From Planctomycetota bacterium (GTDB lineage: Bacteria > Planctomycetota > UBA1135 > UBA2386), in contig JACKHZ010000024.1 in the NCBI GenBank assembly GCA_020638735.1, positions 1-10,761 on the forward strand: DNA of 10,761 bases, read 5' to 3'. Of the stretch, positions 1 to 7,900 are shown piece by piece (positions within the stretch are counted from its first letter, which is position 1; each line of letters opens with the position of its first letter). The notes beneath the pieces are model-generated. The model saw only the letters and a list, made by a program, of their open reading frames with translations. It was not told the DNA's origin and searched no databases. Made by a program: the position numbers and the translations under genes.

Positions 1-1
1 G

Positions 2-667
2 GTGCTGTTGCCGCCGGGCGCGGTGCGCTTGGGTGCCTCGCGCGACGAACCGGGTCTGCCGCAGTACGACCCGGCCGCCGCCGACGACGAGCTCGGCGGC
101 GAATCGCTGTGGCTCGACGCGTTCCTGATCGCCAAGACCGAGCTCACCGTCGGCCAATGGGCGCGGCTGTCGGGAACGGCCCTCGAAGCGGCGCGCGCCA
201 CGCTGCCGGCGACGGGCATGAGCTGGGCCGAGGCGACCGAAGTGCTGGGGAGCTACGGCCTCGACCTGCCGACCGAGGCGCAGTGGGAATACGCGTGTCG
301 CGCCGGCAGCACGACGCCGTGGTCGTGGGGCAACCGGCCCGCCGACGCCGAGCACTTCGCCAACCTCGGCGGGCGCCCGCAGACGATCGGCCAGCTGCAG
401 CAGAACCCGTTCGGCCTGTTCGACGTGCACGGCAACGTCGCCGAGTGGTGCCGCGACGCGCTGCTGCCGTACGACGCGCGCGCGCCGCGTCAGGGCGACG
501 GGCTGCGCGGCAGCGACGACGACGACGCGGCGCTGCGCGTGCTGCGCGGCGGCAACGCGTTCGACCCGCTGACGCGTTGCCGCAGCACCGCGCGCCGCGG
601 CGCCACCCCCGGACTGCGCGACGCCGGCATCGGCCTGCGCCCGGTGCGCGCGCTGCGCGACGGCTGA
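2..667 (+). CDS. FGE/SUMF1-family domain protein, C-terminal part (truncated by window edge)
   Basis: This is the C-terminal 221 codons of a formylglycine-generating-enzyme-fold (FGE-sulfatase/SUMF1) protein. The frame is open to the window edge, so the true start probably lies outside and the GTG at position 2 is unlikely to be it. Family hallmarks appear in order: an FxIAKTELTVGQW strand near residues 41-53, LPTEAQWEYACRAG at 89-102, NPFGLFDVHGNVAEWC at 135-150, RVLRGGNAF at 179-187, CRSTARR at 193-199 and the closing GIGLRPVRA at 209-217. True FGEs oxidise a sulfatase cysteine using two active-site cysteines after the GG(S/N) motif. Here the first position is Asp188 and only Cys193 remains, as in many non-catalytic homologues attached to kinases or surface proteins. 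A sulfatase-activating role is therefore doubtful, and a ligand-binding or accessory role is more likely (inference). It ends 8 bases from the stop of the convergent gene. Confidence 0.88.
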   Translation: MLLPPGAVRLGASRDEPGLPQYDPAAADDELGGESLWLDAFLIAKTELTVGQWARLSGTALEAARATLPATGMSWAEATEVLGSYGLDLPTEAQWEYACRAGSTTPWSWGNRPADAEHFANLGGRPQTIGQLQQNPFGLFDVHGNVAEWCRDALLPYDARAPRQGDGLRGSDDDDAALRVLRGGNAFDPLTRCRSTARRGATPGLRDAGIGLRPVRALRDG

Positions 668-675
668 AACGCGGG

Positions 676-2646
676 TCAATCGGTCGCGAACGCCGACCGC
701 CAGGGCGGGTGCCGCATCGACTTGCGCGGCGGCGTGACGAACGACTGCAGGTCGCCGGCGGCGTGAAAGCCGAGGTCGGCGGCGCTCGCCAGCAGGCGGT
801 TGGCCTGGTCGAGGTCGTTGGGCACGCCGAGGCCCCGGGCCAGCAGGTGCGCCAGGTAGCAGCACGCTTCGCCGTCGCCGGGCTCCTCGCAGGGACCACG
901 GGACTCGGCGGCGCGGCCCAGCAGCGCCGGCGCGTCGCCGACGTCGATCAGCGCGCCGCGCTGCAGCGCGAGCCGCACGATGCCCTTCTGCGCGAAGAGG
1001 TCGTCCGTCGGGCAGCGCCGGTAGAACTGCAGCGCGACGCGCGCGTCGACCGGCACGCCGCCGCCGGTCTCGGCGCACAGCCCGAGCAGGTAGGCGGCGC
1101 GCGCGTCGCCCTTCTCGAACGCCAGCTGCTGCAGTCTGGCCTGCGCCGCGGCGAGCTCGGCGTCGCTGCGGTGCACGCCGAGGAACAGGAACGCCTGCAC
1201 CAGGTTGAGCGCGCCTTCGTCGCTGCCGCGCCGCGCCGCCTCGGCGAACCACTTCGCCGCCGACTTGGCCCGCGCCAGCGGCGTCGCGTCGTCGACCTGC
1301 AGCGTCAGGCTCGCCACGCCGAGCTCGTTGTAGGCCGCCGCCGAGTCGCTGCCGACCGCCTGGGAGCCGGCGACCATCACCAGCTTGCGCGACGCGTCGA
1401 AGCGACCTTCGGCGACCGCCCGGCGCCAGAAGGCGATCGAGTCACCCGGGTGCGGCCCGTCGAGGTAGCCGGTGAACAGCAGCGCCGAGAACACCACGCT
1501 CCACAGCCCCATGTGCACGAGGTTGGCGGTGCGCGGCGCGGCGACGTGCTGCCAGGCGCGCTCGAGCCGGCCGAGCAGCCCGCGGTGCGCGAGCCGATCG
1601 AGCAGCTGCAGGCAGCAGTTGAGGATCGGCACCGGATACAGCTTGGCGTAGAGCTCCGGCGCGCCGAGCCGCCCGAGCAGCTCGAACATCACCACGTAGC
1701 CGAAGCCGTAGCCGAGCCCGAACAGCGTGCGACCGACGTTGCTGCGCGGCGACGTCGACGGGTCGGTCATCAGCAGGTGCAGGCCGAGGAACGCCGCCGC
1801 CGGCAGGTTGACGCTGCCGAACAGGTAGACGCCGGTGCTCCAGGTGTAGACCAGGTTGCTGGCGACCATCGCCAGCGCCGCGGCGAACGTCATCAGCGTC
1901 ACCGCGAAGAATCCCTGCACGACCAGGCCGAGCAGGAACAGCACGACGAAGATGTGCGGCACCTGGATCGTCGTCGCCAGCGGCTTGGCCCACGTCAGGT
2001 CGGTGGTGCCGGTGACGATCAGCAGCGTCGCCGCGACCGCGAGGCCGAACGACGACGGGTTGAAGACGTGCGTGCGGCGGCCTTCCTTCTGCCAGCGGAC
2101 GTACTCCTTGCCGAGCAGACCGACCGTGATCATCGCGAACTGCCAGACGAACCAGTCGTCGCGGAACCAGATGAACAGGTTGGTGCTGAGCACGATCGGC
2201 GCCGGGCCCGAGGCCAGGAACCACGCGCGGCCGCGCGTCCACGACCACAGGCCGTCGAACGCGTAGAGGTAGCAGAGCTGCGCGACGATCAGCGGCGCCT
2301 CGTCGAACATCGGCCGGACGCCGCCTTCGATCCAGTGCCAGCCCCACCAGGCGTAGAGCACCAACTGCACCATCGCCTGGATGTAGTGCTGCTTGACCGG
2401 CGCGCGCGGCTGTACGGCGCGCGGCACGCGCAGCGCGACCAGCGCGACGAACCACAGCAGCAGCGCCGCGCCGACGCCGACGAACGCCCACAGCATGTGC
2501 GGGTTGCCGCGCACGCGCTCGGTGCCGACGAACAGAAGCATCGCCAGCGTCAATGGCACCGGCAGCGCCGACCACAAACCGCCCTGCCTCGTCACCAGGG
2601 GCTTCGCGACCTGGGGCGGCGCAGGAGCTGCTGCGGCGGCGTTCAT
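676..2646 (-). CDS. UnbU-like (NqrB/RnfD-fold) membrane protein with C-terminal Sel1-like repeats
   Basis: This is a 656-residue inner-membrane protein of unknown function. Residues about 25-395 hold roughly ten hydrophobic segments (for example 51-72, 198-212, 229-265, 279-294, 306-324 and 378-395). The signatures HVFNPSSFGLAV (193-204) and LLMTDPSTSPRSNVGR (291-306) recall NqrB/RnfD and, more closely, the UnbU-like proteins first named in enediyne clusters. The SGAT-type motif that carries covalent FMN in NqrB and RnfD is not seen, so a redox role is unproven. After residue 400 the chain becomes soluble and helical with Sel1/TPR-like units: AAYNELGVASL at 437, AAYLLGLCAETG at 517 and CYLAHLLARGLGVPND at 596. 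These are probably protein-binding repeats. The start chosen is the ATG at 2646, 16 bases after the preceding stop. A longer frame from 2712 would add 22 Arg/Ser-rich residues overlapping the upstream gene and is rejected. No strong ribosome binding site is visible, so translational coupling is likely. Some 40 residues after the last repeat have no recognised feature. Confidence 0.82.
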   Translation of the reverse strand: MNAAAAAPAPPQVAKPLVTRQGGLWSALPVPLTLAMLLFVGTERVRGNPHMLWAFVGVGAALLLWFVALVALRVPRAVQPRAPVKQHYIQAMVQLVLYAWWGWHWIEGGVRPMFDEAPLIVAQLCYLYAFDGLWSWTRGRAWFLASGPAPIVLSTNLFIWFRDDWFVWQFAMITVGLLGKEYVRWQKEGRRTHVFNPSSFGLAVAATLLIVTGTTDLTWAKPLATTIQVPHIFVVLFLLGLVVQGFFAVTLMTFAAALAMVASNLVYTWSTGVYLFGSVNLPAAAFLGLHLLMTDPSTSPRSNVGRTLFGLGYGFGYVVMFELLGRLGAPELYAKLYPVPILNCCLQLLDRLAHRGLLGRLERAWQHVAAPRTANLVHMGLWSVVFSALLFTGYLDGPHPGDSIAFWRRAVAEGRFDASRKLVMVAGSQAVGSDSAAAYNELGVASLTLQVDDATPLARAKSAAKWFAEAARRGSDEGALNLVQAFLFLGVHRSDAELAAAQARLQQLAFEKGDARAAYLLGLCAETGGGVPVDARVALQFYRRCPTDDLFAQKGIVRLALQRGALIDVGDAPALLGRAAESRGPCEEPGDGEACCYLAHLLARGLGVPNDLDQANRLLASAADLGFHAAGDLQSFVTPPRKSMRHPPWRSAFATD

Positions 2647-2662
2647 CGTCGGCTGCCCGGAC

Positions 2663-3709
2663 TTACTCGAGGCCGAGCGCGCGGCGCACCGCCTGCTGGT
2701 CGATCTTGCCACCGGCGAAGTCGTCGAAGGCGCGCTTCGGCGGCGTGATCAGGTGCGACTGGATGAAGCCGGCTCCTTCTTCGGCGCCCTGCTGGCTGTC
2801 CTTGAAGCAGCATTCCCACTCGAGCACCGCCCAGCCGTCGTAGCCGTACTTGGTCAGCAGCGTGAAGATGCTGGGGAAGTCCACTTCGCCGTCGCCGAGC
2901 GAACGGAAGCGGCCGGCGCGGTTCTGCCACGACTGGTAGCCGCCGTAGACACCGGTGCGGCCGTCGGGCCGGAACTCCGCGTCCTTGACGTGGAACGCCT
3001 TGATGCGCTCGTGGTAGAGCTCGATGTAGTGCAGGTAGTCGAGCTGCTGCAGCACGAAGTGGCTCGGGTCGTAGAGCAGACACGCGCGCGCGTGCTGGTC
3101 GACGTGGTCGAGGAACATCTCGTAGCTGGCGCCGTCGTGCAGGTCCTCGCCGGGGTGCACCTCGTAGGCGCAGTCGATGCCGCACTCCTCGGCGTAGTCG
3201 AGGATCGGCCGCCAGCGCCGCGCCAGCTCCTTGAAGCCCTCCTCGACGAGGCCCGCCGGGCGCTGCGGCCACGGGTAGACCGTGTGCCACATCAACGCGC
3301 CCGAGAAGGTCGGCATCGCCTTCAGGCCCATGTTCTGGCTCGCCTTCAGGCACAGCTTGACCTGCTCGGTGCCGTAGCGGTGCATCGCCTCGGCGGTGTT
3401 CACCTCCGGCGGCGCGAACACCTGGAACATCGACGTGTAGGCCGGGTGCACCGCGACCAGCTGACCCTGCAGGTGCGTCGACAGCTCGCTGATCTCGATG
3501 CCGGCCGCCGCGGCGATGCCCTTCAGCTCGTCGCAGTAGGTCTTGCTCTCGGCGGCCTTCTTCAGGTCCATGCAGCGCGCGTCCCACGACGGCACCTGCA
3601 CGCCGGTGTAGTCGAGCTCCGCCGCCCACTTGCAGGCGGTGTCGAAGCGGTTGAGCGGCGCCGTGTCGCTCATGAACTGCGCGAGGAAGATGCCTGGGCC
3701 TTTCATCAT
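2663..3709 (-). CDS. Sugar phosphate isomerase/epimerase-like TIM barrel (AP endonuclease 2 / IolE-like fold)
   Basis: This 348-residue cytoplasmic enzyme belongs to the xylose-isomerase-like TIM-barrel superfamily, whose members isomerise, epimerise or dehydrate sugars and inositols using a divalent metal. Probable metal and catalytic residues sit at the ends of predicted barrel strands: Glu183 in YEVHPGE, Asp214 and His217 in LLYDPSHF, His240 in FHVKDAE, and Glu297 or Glu299 in VLEWE. The tail EEGAGFIQSHLI (310-321) followed by AFDDFAGG (327-334) is typical of the group found beside Gfo/Idh/MocA dehydrogenases. The start is well fixed: AGGAG lies 8 bases before the first of two consecutive ATGs (3709, then 3706). 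The open frame continues upstream to 3865, but those 52 residues are Arg/Ser-rich shadow lying inside the upstream gene. The substrate cannot be read from sequence. A keto-sugar or inositol derivative made by the upstream dehydrogenase is a reasonable inference. Confidence 0.92.
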   Translation of the reverse strand: MMKGPGIFLAQFMSDTAPLNRFDTACKWAAELDYTGVQVPSWDARCMDLKKAAESKTYCDELKGIAAAAGIEISELSTHLQGQLVAVHPAYTSMFQVFAPPEVNTAEAMHRYGTEQVKLCLKASQNMGLKAMPTFSGALMWHTVYPWPQRPAGLVEEGFKELARRWRPILDYAEECGIDCAYEVHPGEDLHDGASYEMFLDHVDQHARACLLYDPSHFVLQQLDYLHYIELYHERIKAFHVKDAEFRPDGRTGVYGGYQSWQNRAGRFRSLGDGEVDFPSIFTLLTKYGYDGWAVLEWECCFKDSQQGAEEGAGFIQSHLITPPKRAFDDFAGGKIDQQAVRRALGLE

Positions 3710-3712
3710 CGG

Positions 3713-3724
3713 TCGTTCTCCTGA
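3713..3724 (-). promoter_or_regulatory. Shine-Dalgarno site that fixes the TIM-barrel start
   Basis: Read on the minus strand, the short gap upstream of the TIM-barrel gene contains CAGGAGAACG. AGGAG ends 8 bases before the first ATG at 3709 (11 before the second at 3706). It is the only clear Shine-Dalgarno sequence seen in this window. It selects this start over the longer in-frame extension, and suggests that the TIM barrel is translated efficiently and independently of the preceding oxidoreductase. Confidence 0.75.
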
Positions 3725-3734
3725 GCTGCCGGGG

Positions 3735-4886
3735 TCACTTCGCGATCTTCTCCCACGTGCCGCGCTCGGCCGAGCGCAGCGCCGCCTCGAGCACCGCCTG
3801 CACCGCGACGCCGTCGTCGAAGTCCGGCGCGAAGCGCGTGCCCTTGCCGATCGCCCCCTTGCCAAGTGACAGAACGAAGTCGGCGAGGTGGTGCACGAAG
3901 GTGTGTTCGTAGCCGACGATGTGCCCGTCCGGCCACCAGTTGGCGGCGTAGGGGTGCGGCGTGTCCATGCACATCACGGTGCGGAAGCCCTGCCCGTCCT
4001 TGCCGCCGGCGTCGGTGAACACCTCGAGCTCGTTCATGCGCTCGAGGTTCCAGCGGATGGTGCCCTTCTCGCCGGAGATCTCGACGCAGTTGTAGTTCTT
4101 GCGGCCGGGTGCGGCGCGCGTCGCCTCGTAGGTGCCGATCGCGCCGCCCTTGAACTTCGCCAGGAAGCAGAACGCGTCGTCGACGTCGACCTTGGCCTTC
4201 TTGCCGCGGCCGGCGGGGCGCGTCTTGGTGAACGTCTGCTGCATGCCGCAGACCGACTCGAACTCGAGGCCGGTCAGGGCCCGCGTCAGGTCGATCAGGT
4301 GCGCGTTGAGGTCGCCGTGCGCGCCGCTGCCGCAGTGCTTCTTGCTGGTGCGCCAGCTGGCGCCGGCCTTCGGGTCGGCGAGCCAGTCCTGCAGGTAGAC
4401 GGCGCGCACCTGGCGCACCGCGCCGATGTCGCCGCGCTGGATCATGCGCGCGGCGAGCGCCGTCGCCGGCGCGCGGCGGTAGTTGTGCCACAGCGCGACG
4501 CGCACCTTCTGCTTCTTGGCGAGGCTGGCCATCGCCTTGGCCTGCGCCAGCGTCATCGCCAGCGGCTTCTCGCACATCACGTGCTTCTTCGCCCGCAGCG
4601 CCGCCATCGCGATGTCGTGGTGGCTGTCGTTGGGCGTGGCGACGTCGACCAGGTGGATGTCCGGATCGGCGAGCACCGCGTCGAGGTCGGTCGTCGCGTG
4701 CTCGAAGCCGAGCTTGCCGGCGGCTTCGGCGGCGCGCCCGAGGTCGCGACCGACGATGACCTTCGGCACCACCTGCAGCGGCAGGTCGAAGAAGTGATTG
4801 GCCTGGCGGAACGCGTTGCCGTGGGCGCGGCCCATGAAGGCGTGGCCGACCATGGCGACGTTGAGGACGGGACTCTTGGCTGACAT
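3735..4886 (-). CDS. Gfo/Idh/MocA family NAD(P)-dependent oxidoreductase
   Basis: This is a complete 383-residue dehydrogenase. The N-terminal Rossmann part shows NVAMVGHAFMGRAHGNA (9-25), a variant dinucleotide loop in which the middle glycine of GxGxxG is Ala16. VDVATPNDSHHDIAMAAL follows at 80-97, then the family's CEKPLA motif at 105-110 with the conserved Lys107. The C-terminal alpha/beta half carries GDLNAHLIDL (191-200), whose Asp192 and His196 match the usual catalytic Asp-x3-His pair. Family members oxidise a hydroxyl of a sugar, cyclitol or glycoside, or reduce the ketone, using NAD(P). The ATG at 4886 starts exactly where the Rossmann fold should. The frame stays open upstream through the intergenic gap to 5990, but only as shadow of the lipoprotein gene. 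No Shine-Dalgarno is seen. Gene order (TIM-barrel isomerase 25 bases downstream) supports a sugar oxidation/isomerisation pair. Substrate is unknown. Confidence 0.93.
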   Translation of the reverse strand: MSAKSPVLNVAMVGHAFMGRAHGNAFRQANHFFDLPLQVVPKVIVGRDLGRAAEAAGKLGFEHATTDLDAVLADPDIHLVDVATPNDSHHDIAMAALRAKKHVMCEKPLAMTLAQAKAMASLAKKQKVRVALWHNYRRAPATALAARMIQRGDIGAVRQVRAVYLQDWLADPKAGASWRTSKKHCGSGAHGDLNAHLIDLTRALTGLEFESVCGMQQTFTKTRPAGRGKKAKVDVDDAFCFLAKFKGGAIGTYEATRAAPGRKNYNCVEISGEKGTIRWNLERMNELEVFTDAGGKDGQGFRTVMCMDTPHPYAANWWPDGHIVGYEHTFVHHLADFVLSLGKGAIGKGTRFAPDFDDGVAVQAVLEAALRSAERGTWEKIAK

Positions 4887-4984
4887 CGTTCGGAAGGGCG
4901 CGGGCCGGGTTCGGAGGGCGCCCGCGGCCCATGTCTGTAACCGCTCGCCCGCCCTGGTCCCAGTGGCTAGCGGGGCTTCGCGGC
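4887..4984 (-). other. 98-base intergenic leader upstream of the oxidoreductase, with an imperfect direct repeat
   Basis: This gap lies between the lipoprotein stop and the oxidoreductase ATG. On the plus strand, TTCGGAAGGGCGC (4889-4901) recurs almost exactly as TTCGGAGGGCGC (4910-4921), 21 bases apart or about two helical turns. The second copy runs into an 8-base palindrome, GGGCGCCC (4916-4923). I see no clear promoter hexamers, no T-tract terminator and no Shine-Dalgarno. The spacing of the repeats would suit a dimeric regulator, but GC-rich DNA produces such matches by chance. Confidence 0.3.
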
Positions 4985-7900
4985 TCAGCGCGTGCCGCCG
5001 AACAGCACCCGCAGGTTGATGTCCCCCGCCGTGGCCCAGCCCAGGAACAGGTCGACGACGCCGTCGCGGTTCCAGTCGCCCAGCTCGCCGGCGACCACCG
5101 CGTCGCGATCGCCGATGCGGGTCGGCGAGGCGAAGCGAGGCCCGTTGAAGGCGCCGTCCCCGAGGCTCAGGTAGATCGCGATCGACGTGGAGCGCACGCC
5201 GGACTGGTCGACGAACTCGACGAACACCACCGAGTCGAGGTTGCCGTCGCCGTTGACGTCGCCCAGCAACAGCCGGGTCGGATCGCCGACGGCGATCGGC
5301 GCGGGCGAGGCGAAGGCCTCGACGAACGCGCCGACGTCCACCTCGTCGTGCGGCAGCAGGCGGGTGTTGCGGAACAGGCGCAACGTGTTGTCGCCGCGAC
5401 AGGCGGCCAGCAGGTCGACGGTGCCGTCGCGGTCGAAATCGGCCGCCTGCAGCCGCGTCGGCTCGCTGCCGACGATCAACACCTGCGGGCCGCCTGCCGA
5501 CGCGCTCGGTTCGAAGCGGTCCCCGCCGCTGCCGTCGGCCGCCTGGAAGCGGTAGAAGCGCACGTGGTCGCCGTCGACACTGCCCGGCGCAGAGCCGCTC
5601 GGCACGGCCAGCGCCAGCTCGAGCCGCTGCGGCTCGCCTGCGTCGGCCACCACGAAGTCGCCGACCGCGAACGACTTCGCGTTGCCGTGCGCCGCGGTCA
5701 TGGTCGTCGGCAGCGCGAACGGGAAGGCGCCGACGCCCGGCGCTGCGATACCGCGCAACAAGCACAGCTGCGTGTCGCCGGCGCCTGGCGACGACGTCGC
5801 GAACGACAGCATCAGCACCAGGTCCTGCAGGCCGTCGCCGTCGACGTCGGCGGCGGCGATGCGGGTGTCGTCGTCGAGTTCGGTGCTGGCCAGCGGTTCG
5901 GGCAGCAGGCTGCGCAGCTCGACGGTCACGTGATCGACCACCTGCAGCTCCGGATCCGTCCGGGTCGGCAGCGGCAGATCGTGCACCCACCAGCTGAGCC
6001 GCGATTGACGGTCGCAGCAGACCAGCGCGTCGACGCCGCCGAGTGGGTCCGGCACCAGCGTCAGCGAGCTCGGCAGCACACCCGGCACCTCCACCCAGTC
6101 GCTGAGCTTGGGGAAGCCGCCGAAGCCGTCGTTGGCGACCAGGCCGACCTCTTCGCCGCCGGCGTCGGCGCGCACCACCGCGAAGTCGCGCACCGCGCCG
6201 GCGCCGGCGATCGAGATGTCGTGGAAGTTGCCGCCGACGATGTTCTGGATCGCGAAGCCGATCGGCGCGCCCGCGTCCGGCGGCGACAGCAGCGGCAGGT
6301 TCTCGACCACGAGGCGGGTCGACAGTCGCTTCTCGCGGCTGCCGTCCACCTCCGCTTCGTGCACGATGTAGACCGCGCGCGCCTCGCCCGACGGGCCCGA
6401 CGCCGGGAACGCGCGGTCGAACACCAGCGCTCGCACCTGGCGCGGCGACTCGGCGCCGGTCTCGAGGCCGGCGATCGGCACGAAGCCCGTACCCGACTGC
6501 TGAAGCAGCGCCAGCGAGCCGAACGCCGGCTCACCGGCCAGCGCCACGACGAGCTCGATCGGCCCGGCGCCGTCGAGGTTGGCGGCCAGCGAGACGCCGA
6601 TCGGGTCCGTCGGCGACAAGAACGCGCTCGCCGCGTCGCCGAAGCTGCGATCTACGAGCTGCGGCAACACGGCGATCGCCGGGCGCGTGGGCGGTGCAGG
6701 CGACAATCCGGCGAGCACCAGACACAGCGACTGCTGCTGTCCGTCCTGGCAGCCGTGCAACCCCACCGCCGGCGAGCCGGGCGCGGGCGTGTAGCCGGGG
6801 ATCGTCGGATCCGAGGCCACGCCGGCGGCGAACGTCCCGTCACCGCCTCCGTAGCAGACGTCCAGCTGCAGCGCGGTGCCGCTGACCACCGCCACGTCGA
6901 GCGCACCGTCGCCGTCGAGGTCGGCGACCTCGACGGCCTCGTAGGCGAAGTCCCGGACCTGCAACGGTATCGGCGCGGCGAAGGCCGGCGCGCCCGCCGC
7001 GGTCGATCGCGACAGCCAGACCTCTGGACGCGCCCCCGGCCCGGCGCTCGTCGCCGGCACCAGCAGCAGGTCGGTGAGCCCGTCGCCGTCGAAATCCGCC
7101 GCGCGGCAGTAGCGGGCGCCGAACGACGCCGCGAAGCTGTGCACCGCGCCTAGCGGCGGCAGCGGCTTGCGCTGGCCCAGCACAAGGTGGTGCACCGCCC
7201 CCGCCCCGCCGCTGCCCTCGTTGACGATCAGCACGTCCGGCACGTCGTCGCCGTCGAAGTCGCCAACGCAGAGGTCGCGGGGAATGCGTTCGGCCTGCAC
7301 CTCGTGGTCGCCGATCTGCACCGGCGCGCCGAACGGCTGGAACATGCCGTTCTGCTGCGCGACCAGCAGCTGCAGGAAGGCCACGCCGCCGCGGTCGGTC
7401 AGAGCCGCGAAGTCGGGCGCGTCCTCGGTGCTCGGCGCGTTGTCGAGCAGGATCGGCGCCACCGCCACCGGCAGCCGGTCGAGCACGACGCCGCGCGGGC
7501 CGAAGAACGGGTCCGGGTTGGCGTAGAGGAACACCTGGCTCGCGGTGACGCGCGCCGTGGCACCGCCGAGCGCGACGTCGAGCACGATGTCGACCTGCCC
7601 CGGGCGGCTGTCCGGCGACGGCGGCATGGTGAACACCAGACGGTCGCTGTCCGACTCGTCGGCGCGGAAGTCGGCAGGGTCGAGCGTGACCTGGCGGCCG
7701 CCCTTCGAGAACGACAGCGACACCGCGCCGAAGTCGAACGACGCCGGCGCCGTGCCGACCATCGCGTACGGCACCAGCGCGGTGCCGATCAGCGTCAGCA
7801 GGCTGCCGCCGGTCGCCGACCCCTGCCCCGGCAGCGCCAGCGCGATGTCCGGGCGGTAGTAGGCGTTGGTGATCGCGGTCGACTGCCCGGCGACGGCGTC

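Noticed and set aside
655..689. CGCGAC/GTCGCG inverted repeat spanning the convergent stop codons as a shared terminator
   Set aside because: Only 6 base pairs with a loop of about 21 bases and no T-tract. Expected by chance at this GC content.
109..2748. An 879-codon plus-strand open frame opposite the membrane protein gene
   Set aside because: Its product is Arg/Ala/Gln-rich with no domain signal, and it overlaps two clearly real genes. GC-rich codon use keeps the opposite frames free of stops.
4887..5990. N-terminal extension of the oxidoreductase by up to 368 codons
   Set aside because: The Rossmann fold begins right after the ATG at 4886, and the extension is Arg/Ala-rich and lies within the lipoprotein gene.
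4931..7153. A 740-codon plus-strand open frame opposite the lipoprotein gene
   Set aside because: Low-complexity Arg/Val/Gln composition that mirrors the repeat structure of the lipoprotein. No start signal or recognisable domain.
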